A DNA stretch of 64,000 nt. Origin: SVTX01 sp045653805 (GTDB taxonomy: Bacteria > Bacillota > Clostridia > Oscillospirales > CAG-272). Shown here piece by piece: positions 6,885 to 16,574 of this stretch. The position numbers were made by a program, and so were the translations under genes. The stretch is from contig JAZOMF010000079.1 of assembly GCA_045653805.1 (NCBI GenBank), positions 1-64,000 on the forward strand, written 5' to 3'. Numbering within the stretch: position 1 is the first letter of the stretch; every line of letters starts with the position of its first letter. Below the pieces are notes generated by a model. It was given only the letters and a program-made list of their open reading frames with translations, searched no databases and was not told the DNA's origin.

Positions 6885-8120
6885 ATGAAGATCTTAAGAA
6901 CTCCGTCGTATTGCTATCCCGAAATTATTGCAAGTACCCATCTTGAAAATGATCGTTTTCAAGCGTTTACGGCAGCCGGATTTGAGATAGTGGTTCATAC
7001 ACCCGTACCCACCAGAGGTATTGATGAAGATACTTATAAAAAGTACAAAACCATCAAATTTGAAGAGTTGTATGAGGGAAATGTTAAAATCCACCGCTTT
7101 TCAATGATGCGCGAAAAACGAAACCCTATCTTCAGAGCTTTGAGATATGTGTTTGTTAACGTTGTTCAGTATAGTAAAAGCATAAAAGAAAAGGGAATAG
7201 ACGTTGTATACGGAGGCAGCACCCCCCCTACACAAGGTATGCTTTGCGCTCTTGTGGCAAAAAAACTATCGAAAAAATATCGAAAAAAGGTGCCGTTTGT
7301 CTACAATTTGCAGGATGTTTTCCCTGACTCGTTGGTAACCACGGGACTGACGAAAAAGGGTTCGATTCTCTGGAAGATCGGGCGCAAGATCGAAAATTAT
7401 ACATACTCACACGCAGATAAGATCATAGTTATCAGTGAGAGTATGAAGAAAAATATTATGGAAAAGGGAGTTCCCGAGGAGAAGATCGTAGTGGTATCAA
7501 ACTGGATCGACACCGAGGTAACAAAGCCCGTTCCAAAAGAAGAAAACCGACTCTTTGAGGAATTTGGTATCTCGCGCGACAAATTCACCGTGGTCTATGC
7601 CGGAAATTACGGCAAGGCGCAGGGTGCTGACGTGGTTCTTGACGCGGCAGAACGCTTGAAGGATCACGCTGACGTGCAGTTCGTAATTTTTGGCGGTGGC
7701 GCGGAGTTCGAGAGCGCAAAAGAAAAGGCGAAAGCTCTCCCGAATGTTATGATCAACGGACTCTTGCCCCAAGACCGCGTGTCCGAGGTTTACAGTCTTG
7801 GTGACGTTGCAATAATCACCTGCAAAAAGGGTGTCGGTAATAGCGGAATGCCCAGTAAGACCTGGAGCATTATGGCTTGTAATACCCCTATCATTGCCGC
7901 TTTTGACACCGATAGTGAGCTTGCTGAGGTCATCGAAAAAGCTAATGCGGGGGTTACTGTTGAACCCGAGGATGCCGAAAGCCTTGTTTCTGCTATTCTC
8001 GAAATGAAAAACGGCAGAGCAGAGAGCTTTACCGGCGGCAGAGAATATGCCGTCGAGAACGCCTCCAAGGAAAAGTGCACCGCGAAGTATGTTGAGACGA
8101 TAAAACAACTACTAAATTAG
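6885..8120 (+). CDS. GT4 glycosyltransferase, WbuB-like
   Basis: A 411-residue GT-B glycosyltransferase. The N-terminal acceptor domain has SYCYPEIIAS and VVYGGSTPPTQG, with DVFPDS near the domain linker, and the C-terminal nucleotide-sugar domain has VVYAGNYGKAQG, FGGGAE, and SGMPSKTWSIMACNTPIIA. This architecture resembles WbuB-type enzymes, which transfer L-FucNAc; that agrees with the CapE/CapF/CapG genes downstream, but the donor is inferred. It would act at the inner membrane face on the undecaprenyl-linked sugar. Confidence 0.85.
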   Translation: MKILRTPSYCYPEIIASTHLENDRFQAFTAAGFEIVVHTPVPTRGIDEDTYKKYKTIKFEELYEGNVKIHRFSMMREKRNPIFRALRYVFVNVVQYSKSIKEKGIDVVYGGSTPPTQGMLCALVAKKLSKKYRKKVPFVYNLQDVFPDSLVTTGLTKKGSILWKIGRKIENYTYSHADKIIVISESMKKNIMEKGVPEEKIVVVSNWIDTEVTKPVPKEENRLFEEFGISRDKFTVVYAGNYGKAQGADVVLDAAERLKDHADVQFVIFGGGAEFESAKEKAKALPNVMINGLLPQDRVSEVYSLGDVAIITCKKGVGNSGMPSKTWSIMACNTPIIAAFDTDSELAEVIEKANAGVTVEPEDAESLVSAILEMKNGRAESFTGGREYAVENASKEKCTAKYVETIKQLLN

Positions 8121-8129
8121 GAGAAGTTT

Positions 8130-9224
8130 ATGAAGATATTGATCATTTCCGATTTTACGGCCCCATATAGAATAGCAGTTTTTAAAGGACTTTCTGAGAA
8201 ATTTGAAACAACAACATTTTTTAATGTTGCGAAAAACGAGTCCCGCAATCCCGACTGGTACAAAAAATCCAGCAACGAGTTTTATTTTGAAATACTTGAC
8301 AATGAAGAGTCGATAGCGCACTATAACGAGTGTGTAAAAAACATTAAAGATTTTGATCTGGTGCTTGTCTACGACCCGTGGAACAAACGCTCACGAGCTT
8401 TGCAGAGACTTTGTATGCGCAAAAAAATCCCTTATGTTTTAAACGCTGATGGGGCACTTGGAATCAACACCAGTTTTCCTAAAAAGCAAATAAAAACCTT
8501 TTACTGCAAGAGAGCAACTCTTTGCTTTGCGGGATGTGAGCGAGCAGCGGAGTATTTCAGAACCTATGGTGCGAGAAACGAAAAAATCGTCAAGCATCCT
8601 TTTACATCTCTTTTCAAGGATCAGATATTGGCTTCTCCCTATACAAAAGAGCAGAAAACGGAGTATAAAATAGAGCTCGGGATCGAAGAAAAGGTTACTT
8701 TTATAACTGTTGGACAGTTTATTTACCGCAAAGGCTTTGATTTGTTACTTGATGCTTGGTCGAAAACAGAACAAAATGCACAGCTTTATATTGTCGGCGG
8801 TGGTCCGCTTGAGAATGAATATAAACAAATTATTTCCGATAAAGCTCTCCAAAACGTGCATTTGATCGGCTTTAAAAAGCCGGAGGAGCTGCAGAAGTAT
8901 TATGCGGCATCAGATGCTTTCGTTCTTCCTACGCGCGAGGATATATGGGGACTTGTTATAAATGAGGCGCTTGCAAACGCGCTTCCTACAATTTCCTCCA
9001 ACCACTGTACTGCGGGAAACGAGCTTGTGACAAACGATTTTAATGGATATGTCTACGATTGTGAAGATACCACGGCACTTGCCGAGTTCATAAACAAGAT
9101 TGCGAAGGACGAGAGGTTGAGAGAAAGATTTGCTGTAAATGCCCTGAAGTCTATAGAAGAGTATACTTTGGAAAATATAATCAGCAGTCATATTGATAGC
9201 ATCAACGATGTTGTTGCAAAATAA
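8130..9224 (+). CDS. GT4 glycosyltransferase
   Basis: A 364-residue GT-B glycosyltransferase of family 4. The C-terminal half shows TVGQFIYRKGFDLLLDAW, IVGGGPLENEY, HLIGFKKPEELQKYYAASDAFVLPTREDIWGLVINEALANALP, including the EX7E-type segment typical of retaining GT4 enzymes. AGGAG precedes the ATG. Co-directional with its neighbours at ten-base spacing. Donor and linkage unknown. Confidence 0.88.
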   Translation: MKILIISDFTAPYRIAVFKGLSEKFETTTFFNVAKNESRNPDWYKKSSNEFYFEILDNEESIAHYNECVKNIKDFDLVLVYDPWNKRSRALQRLCMRKKIPYVLNADGALGINTSFPKKQIKTFYCKRATLCFAGCERAAEYFRTYGARNEKIVKHPFTSLFKDQILASPYTKEQKTEYKIELGIEEKVTFITVGQFIYRKGFDLLLDAWSKTEQNAQLYIVGGGPLENEYKQIISDKALQNVHLIGFKKPEELQKYYAASDAFVLPTREDIWGLVINEALANALPTISSNHCTAGNELVTNDFNGYVYDCEDTTALAEFINKIAKDERLRERFAVNALKSIEEYTLENIISSHIDSINDVVAK

Positions 9225-9243
9225 AGCAAAGAGGTAGTTTTCA

Positions 9244-10425
9244 GTGAACATTATCTACATTTCGAGCACGTGTTCCAGAGAAAAATATGCTGAATACGTT
9301 GAAAGCAAGGGAGCGCGTGTATCTCAACAGGCGCAGAAATATAATCTTTTGCTGGCCGAGGGACTTGTTAGCACGGGCGCAAATGTAAATTTAATATCAA
9401 GCCGACCAATCAACCGCGGAATTGACTCTCGGTTGTGGTTTAAAGGTGAGAAGGAAACGGCTAATGGAATAAAATTTAATTATGTAAATTTTATTAATCT
9501 TCCGATTTTACGTAATGTTTCCATCCTGTTTTCAGTGTTTTTCAGAGTGCTGTTTTCACCTGTAAAACAACGCGAAAGTGCGGTAGTATGCGATGCATTG
9601 AATATCGTAGCGTCTATGGCGGCTATCGCGGCGTCGGCTATCAGAGGTTATAAGACCGTGGGTATCGTAACTGACGTCCCTTGCCACTTTTCCAATATGG
9701 AGAATATTTCGTTTAGTCAAAAGCTTAACCTATTTGTTATGAAGAGATTTAAATCTTATCTGCTTTTGACCGAGCCGATGAGTGAAATCGTTAATCCTAA
9801 AAACCGTCCATACATCGTAATGGAGGGGCATGCAGATATGGCGATGGAAAATGTTGAAAATTGCATCGAAAACAAAGCGGATAAAAAGATTTGTTTTTAT
9901 GCTGGGTCTTTAATGAAGATATATGGCATCAAAAACCTTGTTGAAGGATTTGTTAAAGCGAATATTCCGGAAACAGAGCTTCATATTTACGGAAATGGCG
10001 ATTACACCGAGGAACTGAAGGTTTTAGCCGAAAAGTATGATAACGTAAAGTATCTCGGAATCGCACCCAATAGCGAGATAGTCAAGGCGGAGCTGAAGGC
10101 GACACTTTTGGTTAACCCTCGCCCCACCAACGAAGAATACACGAAATATTCCTTCCCGTCCAAAAATATGGAATATATGGCATCGGGAACTCCTGTGCTC
10201 ACAACAAAATTGCCGGGTATGCCAAAGGAATATGATGAGTACGTATATCTCTTGGAGGAGGAGACCGCCGACGGCGTTTGTAAATCACTCAGAGAGATAT
10301 TTGCAAAAACTCCCGAGGAGCTTCACCAAAAGGGAATGGAAGCTAAGGAGTTCACTTTAAGAGAAAAGAATAACGTAAAGCAAGCGGAGAAATTGTTGAA
10401 ATTAATTAAAGATTTACGGAAGTAA
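9244..10425 (+). CDS. GT4-like glycosyltransferase, GTG start
   Basis: A 393-residue GT-B enzyme with a GTG start behind AAGAGG. The C-terminal domain carries CFYAGSLMKIYGIKNLVEGF, LHIYGNGDYTEEL, KYLGIAPNSEIV and FPSKNMEYMASGTPVLTTKLPGMPKEY. Residues about 95-135 are hydrophobic and may associate with the membrane. It belongs with the other assembly glycosyltransferases; donor and acceptor cannot be told. Confidence 0.82.
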   Translation: MNIIYISSTCSREKYAEYVESKGARVSQQAQKYNLLLAEGLVSTGANVNLISSRPINRGIDSRLWFKGEKETANGIKFNYVNFINLPILRNVSILFSVFFRVLFSPVKQRESAVVCDALNIVASMAAIAASAIRGYKTVGIVTDVPCHFSNMENISFSQKLNLFVMKRFKSYLLLTEPMSEIVNPKNRPYIVMEGHADMAMENVENCIENKADKKICFYAGSLMKIYGIKNLVEGFVKANIPETELHIYGNGDYTEELKVLAEKYDNVKYLGIAPNSEIVKAELKATLLVNPRPTNEEYTKYSFPSKNMEYMASGTPVLTTKLPGMPKEYDEYVYLLEEETADGVCKSLREIFAKTPEELHQKGMEAKEFTLREKNNVKQAEKLLKLIKDLRK

Positions 10426-10458
10426 ATTAAAACAAACGTAAACCAAAAGGAGTTAGTA

Positions 10459-11685
10459 ATGGATCTATCCCAAAGAAAAAAAGGTACAACGCCGTTGATG
10501 TATATTGTTTTATTTTTGGTTTTTCTTGCATCAATGAACGTTATTAGTAGATATTATGTTTTCATGTTTGTAGCTTTGGGATTGTTCTTCCTGAAACCCC
10601 GAAGAAAGCTATATTTTGACATGGTGCCTACATCACTTCTGTTCGTGCTGGGTATTTCATGGGTGCTGATTTCTCCCGATTCCACCATCTCAATATTTCG
10701 AGTCGTGAAGCCCTTTACATATTTGTTGTGCTATATTATGGGATGCGCAATGATAAGAGATGATACAGGGTATTCGTCGGACAACACGCCCTATAATCTG
10801 TTTTATAAAACGGTGCTGGCAGTAGCCTTAGGTGCTTTTGCTCACTATATTGCAAATTGGATCTCCAACGCAGGCACAATGAACAGAAACACCGTGGATA
10901 TTTGGACGGGAGAGGTTATGGCTGCAACAGGACAGGCATCCCTTGCTTGTATTCCGCTTGCTTTGGCGATTGCATGCATTTTCTGCAAAAATAATACGTT
11001 TATAAAAATTGCATCAATAGTAACCGTTGTTTTGGTTTTGATGTATAATCTGGTGCTTTCGGGAAGAACGCTGCTGCTTATGTTTTTGGCGATCATCGCC
11101 ATTGCGCTTGGGCATAGATTGATCATGCAGAAGAAGGGAAGCTTAAAGGTTCTTGTTATATTTATCGTTATTGTCTTGCTGCTGTTGGCTCTCTATCAAA
11201 CGAATGCCTTTGGAATAAAATCATATGTTGAGGAGTCGCCTCTATTTGATCGTTTCTTTGCAGAAGACAGCTCTTTGGAGCTTGATGAAGACAGTAGAAT
11301 GGATAAAAAGCTGTATTATTTGAATAATTTTGCAGACCATCTATTTGGCGGAGCTAATATGCGAAAAGTGAGAGGATATGCACACGATCTTTATTTGGAC
11401 ACCTATGATGAAGCGGGAATTTTCGCTTTTATTGCAGTAGTAGCATATATCTTAATGACTGTATGGCGTTTGATACAGTGTGTTAAAGATAAAAGTCTGC
11501 CCTTTGCATTCCGCCAAATCGTTTTGTGTGTTTACGTTGCTATGTATATCGAATTTATGATAGAGCCTATTCTCCAGGGAATGCCTTGGTTATTTGCTGC
11601 ATTCTGCCTCATAGACGGATACGTTTGCGGTATTTTAAGTCACCATAAAACTGTTAAAACAAATCAAATGCAGGAGAAAGTATGA
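10459..11685 (+). CDS. O-antigen ligase/polymerase-like membrane protein (Wzy candidate)
   Basis: A 408-residue polytopic membrane protein with about ten hydrophobic segments and a larger outward loop around residues 255-315. The loop ends near AHDLYLDTYDEAGIFAF, which resembles the H-x-L-x-x-x-x-E-x-G signature of O-antigen ligase/polymerase proteins; SGRTLLLMFL is also typical. A low-identity family, so the call rests on topology and position between glycosyltransferases and upstream of a Wzx-like flippase. It would polymerise repeat units outside the membrane. Confidence 0.75.
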   Translation: MDLSQRKKGTTPLMYIVLFLVFLASMNVISRYYVFMFVALGLFFLKPRRKLYFDMVPTSLLFVLGISWVLISPDSTISIFRVVKPFTYLLCYIMGCAMIRDDTGYSSDNTPYNLFYKTVLAVALGAFAHYIANWISNAGTMNRNTVDIWTGEVMAATGQASLACIPLALAIACIFCKNNTFIKIASIVTVVLVLMYNLVLSGRTLLLMFLAIIAIALGHRLIMQKKGSLKVLVIFIVIVLLLLALYQTNAFGIKSYVEESPLFDRFFAEDSSLELDEDSRMDKKLYYLNNFADHLFGGANMRKVRGYAHDLYLDTYDEAGIFAFIAVVAYILMTVWRLIQCVKDKSLPFAFRQIVLCVYVAMYIEFMIEPILQGMPWLFAAFCLIDGYVCGILSHHKTVKTNQMQEKV

Positions 11686-12899
11686 GAATTGCTGAGATAA
11701 ATATGCTCCACAAGGGGAGCACAGGAAATATAATGCTTCAGATAGCTTGCGTTGCCCGTGAAAAGGGGAACGAGGTTAAAACCTATAGCCCTATATGCTT
11801 TTCAAGAGGAAACAATGCGACTTTTCCCGCTATTGATGAACACACATACTGGGGTAGCAAAATGGAATCGTGTTTCCATTATTATGTGGGTGCTCTTTTG
11901 GGAAAAAACGGTATGTTTTCTCGCCGAGGTACAAAGCAGATAATTGACGATCTGGACAAATTCAAGCCTGATATTATCCACCTGCATAATCTCCACGCGT
12001 TTTGCATCAATCTCCCCATGCTTTTTGAGTATATCAAGAAGAATAATATCAAGGTCATCTGGACACTCCACGATTGTTGGACGTTTACGGGACACTGTCC
12101 GTATTTTGATATTGTTAAGTGTGACAAGTGGAAAACAGGATGCCATCACTGTCCTCAGCCGAGAATATATCCCAAGATGTACATTGATACCTCGAAAAGG
12201 ATGTACGAATTGAAGCAAAAATGGTTCTGCGGTGTTGAGGATATGACTATAGTAACCCCTTCGCAATGGTTGGCAGATCTTGTTAAGCAGTCCTTTTTGA
12301 AAGATTATCCCGTAAAGGTAATTAATAACGGTATCGATCTATCAATTTTTAAGCCTACGGAGAGCGATTTCGGAGAAAAACACGGTTTGAAAGATAAAAA
12401 GATCGTTTTGGGTGTTGCTTTCGGCTGGGGATATCGCAAGGGTCTTGACGTTTTTATTGAGCTTGCGAAAAGACTTAGCGACGATTACAGGATAGTACTT
12501 GTGGGAACTGATTCAACTGTGGATGCAAGTCTTCCCGAGAATATTATTTCGATACACCGAACTGATAATCAGACCGAGCTTGCAAAAATATATACCGCCG
12601 CGGATGTGTTTGTTATTCCCACAAGAGAAGAGAACTATCCTACAGTAAATATGGAGTCTATCGCTTGCGGAACGCCTGTTTTGACCTTCAGAACCGGTGG
12701 AAGCCCCGAAATCATCGACGAAAGCTGCGGAAGTGTAGTTGACGTTGACGATGTTGACGCTATGGGAAGAGAAATCATTCGTATCTGCGAGCATAAGCCC
12801 TACACCGCGGCGGCTTGCCTTGAGAGAGCGAAGTCATTTAATATGTATGATAGATTTGAAGAATACGTAAAGCTTTACGAAGAGGTACAAAATAAATGA
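11682..12899 (+). CDS. GT4 glycosyltransferase (colanic acid-type)
   Basis: A 405-residue GT-B protein that starts inside the end of the previous gene (ATGA overlap) with GGAG five bases upstream. It has the GSTGNIM donor loop at the N-terminus, DIIHLHNLHAF, IKVIWTLHDCWTFTGHCPYF with a cysteine-rich stretch up to residue 165, and the C-terminal GWGYRKGLDVF and PTREENYPTVNMESIACGTPVLTFRTGGSPEI segment. The HDCW...CPYF motif is seen in WcaC/WcaL-like glycosyltransferases. Confidence 0.88.
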   Translation: MRIAEINMLHKGSTGNIMLQIACVAREKGNEVKTYSPICFSRGNNATFPAIDEHTYWGSKMESCFHYYVGALLGKNGMFSRRGTKQIIDDLDKFKPDIIHLHNLHAFCINLPMLFEYIKKNNIKVIWTLHDCWTFTGHCPYFDIVKCDKWKTGCHHCPQPRIYPKMYIDTSKRMYELKQKWFCGVEDMTIVTPSQWLADLVKQSFLKDYPVKVINNGIDLSIFKPTESDFGEKHGLKDKKIVLGVAFGWGYRKGLDVFIELAKRLSDDYRIVLVGTDSTVDASLPENIISIHRTDNQTELAKIYTAADVFVIPTREENYPTVNMESIACGTPVLTFRTGGSPEIIDESCGSVVDVDDVDAMGREIIRICEHKPYTAAACLERAKSFNMYDRFEEYVKLYEEVQNK

Positions 12900-14053
12900 A
12901 AATAGCTTTTGTGTCTAATTTCTATAATCATCACCAAAAGCCCTTAGCTGATGCTCTGTATTCTATGATAGGTGAAGGATATCACTTTATAGAGACTGCG
13001 CCGATCAGTACTGAAAGATTAAATATGGGCTGGGGTGGAGATCAAAGACCATCTTACATATTGCAAAGCTATATTGATGATGCATCAAAGGAAAAATGTC
13101 AGCAGATAATTGACGAGGCTGACGTGGTGATCTTCGGTAGTGCTCCGTATTCAATGATCCTGCCTCGTTTGCAAAAAGGAAATCTTACCTTTATGTATTG
13201 CGAAAGACTATACAAAACGGGAGTTCCGTATCTTAAATTGCCGGTACATATATTAAAAGCATTTAAGAATTATACGAGATATAAGAATTTTTACGTTCTT
13301 TGTGCCAGCGCTTATACTGCAGCGGACTTTTCTAAAAGACTTGCGTTTATTGGAAAGACCTATAAGTGGGGATATTTCCCTGCGGTTAAGAAATATGAAA
13401 ATATAGATAAGCTCATTGAAGAAAAAAATCCACGCTCTATTTTGTGGACTGCAAGATTTATTGATTGGAAGCACCCCGAAATACCCGTGGCGGTAGCGAA
13501 GCGCCTGCAGGCTGACGGCTACGAATTTGAGCTTAATATGATAGGAAACGGTGAGCTTGAAGAATATACGAAAGAGCTGATAGAGCGTGAGGGCGTTGCC
13601 GATTGCGTTAAACTGCTTGGCTCGATGAAGCCTGAGCAGGTTCGAGAGCGTATGGAGAAGAGCGAGATATTCCTCTTTACTTCTGATAGAAATGAGGGCT
13701 GGGGCGCGGTGCTCAATGAGAGCATGAATTCCGGATGCGCCGTGGTCGCCAACAGCGCCATAGGTTCGGTTCCATTCCTTATAAATGACGGTGAAAACGG
13801 TTATATGTATAAGGACGGCGACGTGGACGATCTATATAATAAGGTAAAGAGCTTGCTTGACAATGCAGACGAGCGCAAGAGTATGGCTAAGAATGCATAT
13901 AAAACCATGGCGGAAGAGTGGAATGCCGAAAATGCGGCAGAGAAGCTTGTTGCCCTATGTGAAAAAATGCTCGCCGGTGAATATAAGCCCTTCCCCTATG
14001 AGAGCGGAGTTTGCAGTAAGGCGGAGAGACTTAAAGATAATTGGTACAAATAA
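12896..14053 (+). CDS. GT4-like glycosyltransferase
   Basis: A 385-residue GT-B enzyme overlapping the previous gene by four bases. The N-terminus reads KIAFVSNFYNHHQKPLADALY; the C-terminal donor domain has ILWTARFIDWKHPEIPVAVAKRL, MIGNGELEEY, VKLLGSMKPEQVRERMEKSEIFLFTSDRNEGWGAVLNESMNSGCAVV. Donor unknown. Translational coupling with the preceding enzyme suggests consecutive steps. Confidence 0.85.
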   Translation: MKIAFVSNFYNHHQKPLADALYSMIGEGYHFIETAPISTERLNMGWGGDQRPSYILQSYIDDASKEKCQQIIDEADVVIFGSAPYSMILPRLQKGNLTFMYCERLYKTGVPYLKLPVHILKAFKNYTRYKNFYVLCASAYTAADFSKRLAFIGKTYKWGYFPAVKKYENIDKLIEEKNPRSILWTARFIDWKHPEIPVAVAKRLQADGYEFELNMIGNGELEEYTKELIEREGVADCVKLLGSMKPEQVRERMEKSEIFLFTSDRNEGWGAVLNESMNSGCAVVANSAIGSVPFLINDGENGYMYKDGDVDDLYNKVKSLLDNADERKSMAKNAYKTMAEEWNAENAAEKLVALCEKMLAGEYKPFPYESGVCSKAERLKDNWYK

Positions 14054-14072
14054 TTAACTTGAAAGGTTTTTT

Positions 14073-15500
14073 ATGGATAAATCTACAAAAAAACTGTTAA
14101 GCGGCTCGGTGGTATATTTTGTCGGTAGTGCATTGACCCAGTTAATAAGCTTACTGCTTATGCGCTTTGTTACTGGAAATATATCTCCTGAAGAATATGG
14201 ATTTTTTAATTTAGTAACAACTGTATCGAATCTTGCAATACCATTCGTTACACTACAGATGGCAGATGCTGTTTTTAAGTTTGTTCTAAAATCGGAAACC
14301 GAAAATGAGAAAAAAGAATATCTTTCCATTTGTTTTGTTGTTTCTGCTATCAGCGTTGCTTTGATATACGCAATAGTATGCGGCGTATCATTTTTCTATA
14401 AAATACCGCATACTTTTTTGGTTGCAACGTATGTTGCTTCCCATGCTTTGATAGGTATATATCATAAAATCACTCGTTGCCTTGGTAAAAACAAGATTTA
14501 TGTAACGGTAAATTTGATAAAAACCGCAATTTTTTTGATACTTGAAATCATACTCCTATCTGTTATGGATATGGGAATTGAAGCGTTACTGTTGGCGCAC
14601 ATTATATCTACGATTTTCGGAATAGTTTGTACGGAGATATGTGTGCGTGCGCTTAAATATTTCAGCTTTAAATCAATTTGCTGGTCAAAATTTAAGAACA
14701 TGGTTTACTTTTCGATACCTCTTATTCCTAACGCGGTCTTTTGGTGGTTGACTAATTCTGTTAACTCAGTTATCGTATCCGCAAGATTAGGAATGGATGT
14801 TAATGGAATTTATTCGGTATCTAATAAATTTACCTCTGTTCTTGTTCTCGTTACAAGTGTGCTAAATATGTCTTGGCAGGATACAGCTATTGCCGATTAC
14901 GGTCAAGATGGCTTTAGTCGTTTCGTTACCAAGACCTTTAATACATACATAAAATTGATCTTTTCTGCAATAGCAGTTGCGTGTCCTTTGATTGCTTTGG
15001 TAATACCTTATATGATAGCTCCTGTATATTATGATGCAATTCAATATACCCCATTTTTGATGCTTGCTTCCGGAGTTGCGGCTATGTCTGGTTTTGCAGC
15101 ACAGATATTTGTTGGAAAGGGAAAAACCAAGAGCTTGCTGATAACTTCGTTGTTTGGAATGATTTCTAATATTGCTGTAATCATAGCTCTCGTTGATAAA
15201 ATTGGACTTTGGGCGGCTGTTTTTGGTTCTCTTGCGGCGGACTTAGTTATTTTTGTCATAAGAATATTCTTGGCAAGAAAGGATTTTGCTAAGGGTATAA
15301 ATTTTGTAAGCTTTTCAATAATATTCGTTATTACGGCAATAAGTATTGTTTTGTATTTTAATGCTGATCCAGTATTGAATGCAGTATGGTATGGAGTTTC
15401 CGCCATCATAGCGGTGATCTTGAATTGGTCGTTTATACGTGATATGATCACTTTGACGTTCGGTAAATTTTTAAATAAATTTATTAAGGGTGAGCAATGA
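14073..15500 (+). CDS. Wzx-like polysaccharide flippase (MOP superfamily)
   Basis: A 475-residue protein with about twelve to fourteen transmembrane helices. The N-terminus GSVVYFVGSALTQLISLLLMRFVTGNISPEEYGFFNLVTT matches the family, where EYG follows the first hydrophobic helix pair. AT-rich compared with the flanking glycosyltransferases, as is common for wzx. It would flip the undecaprenyl-linked repeat unit across the membrane. AAAGG precedes the ATG. Confidence 0.9.
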   Translation: MDKSTKKLLSGSVVYFVGSALTQLISLLLMRFVTGNISPEEYGFFNLVTTVSNLAIPFVTLQMADAVFKFVLKSETENEKKEYLSICFVVSAISVALIYAIVCGVSFFYKIPHTFLVATYVASHALIGIYHKITRCLGKNKIYVTVNLIKTAIFLILEIILLSVMDMGIEALLLAHIISTIFGIVCTEICVRALKYFSFKSICWSKFKNMVYFSIPLIPNAVFWWLTNSVNSVIVSARLGMDVNGIYSVSNKFTSVLVLVTSVLNMSWQDTAIADYGQDGFSRFVTKTFNTYIKLIFSAIAVACPLIALVIPYMIAPVYYDAIQYTPFLMLASGVAAMSGFAAQIFVGKGKTKSLLITSLFGMISNIAVIIALVDKIGLWAAVFGSLAADLVIFVIRIFLARKDFAKGINFVSFSIIFVITAISIVLYFNADPVLNAVWYGVSAIIAVILNWSFIRDMITLTFGKFLNKFIKGEQ

Positions 15501-16573
15501 AAAACTTATTTATAATGCATACTCAATATAATCTTATATTGTCAGCGGCGGTTATGTCGAGGTTCACACCCGCGGAGAACACATTAATTTTATATTCGGA
15601 GTTTGACTTGAAAGATGAAATGCGTGAATCGCTTTCGCGGGTTTTTTACAGAGTAATAGTAATCAGAGATAAATTTGCTCCGGTAATGAAACCGTTGGAA
15701 GAAACAAGATTTATTCGCAAATGCATGAAAAAAGTTAGGTCTATTAGAAACGAGCGCTTTGATAACGTGTATATGTCGCAGGAGCGTATCTTTGATATGA
15801 TAGTTTGCGCCAGAGCCAAAAAGATCAATCCCAATCTAAAATGCTACAATATTGAAGAAGATGCTTATTATTCGATAAACGAAAAATATAATGCAGATGA
15901 TTACCTTCATATTGAAAGTAAGCGAGCAAAGCGCAGGAAGTTTTTGTTTGCTTTGTTGCTTGCCGGCTATCCTTATAATTATAAGGACGTTCATTACTGC
16001 TACGGCATGAGCAGTGAGTATGACGGTGCGAATATTTTGTACCCTCATCTTGCAAGACGAGAATTAAGGGGAAAAGATCTGATTGAGATAACAAAAGACG
16101 AGCTTGTTCGCGGAATAGACGCGATATATTCCAAAATTAATATCGAATATCCCAAAAGCGACAAATACACTTTGTTTTTCTTTGATCTAATGAATCGATA
16201 TAAGAATCCGGAAAGAGTCAAAGAAATTGTCAGAGAGATAATACGAATTTCTCGTGAAGAGGGAAGAACGGTTCTTTTAAAATACCATCCCAGAGAAACC
16301 GATAAATTTGAGGATGTTGAAGGTGTAGTTGAATTACCGCATATTATTCCTGCCGAAAAGGTACTGTATGACCTTCTGGGAACCGATACGGTAATTATGG
16401 GAAATGCGACTACCTCATGTATTGTTGCCGCAAAGCTTGGATATGATGTAATATCGATTAGTAAGCTTGAATTTCCTACTAACGAAAAGATACATAATAC
16501 GATGAAAAAAATGGGCATCTTTTGTGTCGATAACACCCAAAATATAAATAGTATAATTAGAAAGGATTTTTAA
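15497..16573 (+). CDS. Sialyltransferase/polysialyltransferase-like glycosyltransferase
   Basis: A 358-residue protein overlapping wzx by four bases. It opens with FIMHTQYNLILSA, has an acidic cluster IEEDAYYS near 115 that resembles the D/E-D/E-G motif of GT52-type enzymes, and a LLKYHPRE (HP) motif near 260 followed by an MGNATTSCI segment, as in bacterial sialyl- and polysialyltransferases that use CMP-sugars. The next gene encodes a CMP-sugar synthetase, which supports the call. Which nonulosonic or other acid is transferred is unknown. Confidence 0.65.
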   Translation: MKNLFIMHTQYNLILSAAVMSRFTPAENTLILYSEFDLKDEMRESLSRVFYRVIVIRDKFAPVMKPLEETRFIRKCMKKVRSIRNERFDNVYMSQERIFDMIVCARAKKINPNLKCYNIEEDAYYSINEKYNADDYLHIESKRAKRRKFLFALLLAGYPYNYKDVHYCYGMSSEYDGANILYPHLARRELRGKDLIEITKDELVRGIDAIYSKINIEYPKSDKYTLFFFDLMNRYKNPERVKEIVREIIRISREEGRTVLLKYHPRETDKFEDVEGVVELPHIIPAEKVLYDLLGTDTVIMGNATTSCIVAAKLGYDVISISKLEFPTNEKIHNTMKKMGIFCVDNTQNINSIIRKDF

Positions 16574-16574
16574 A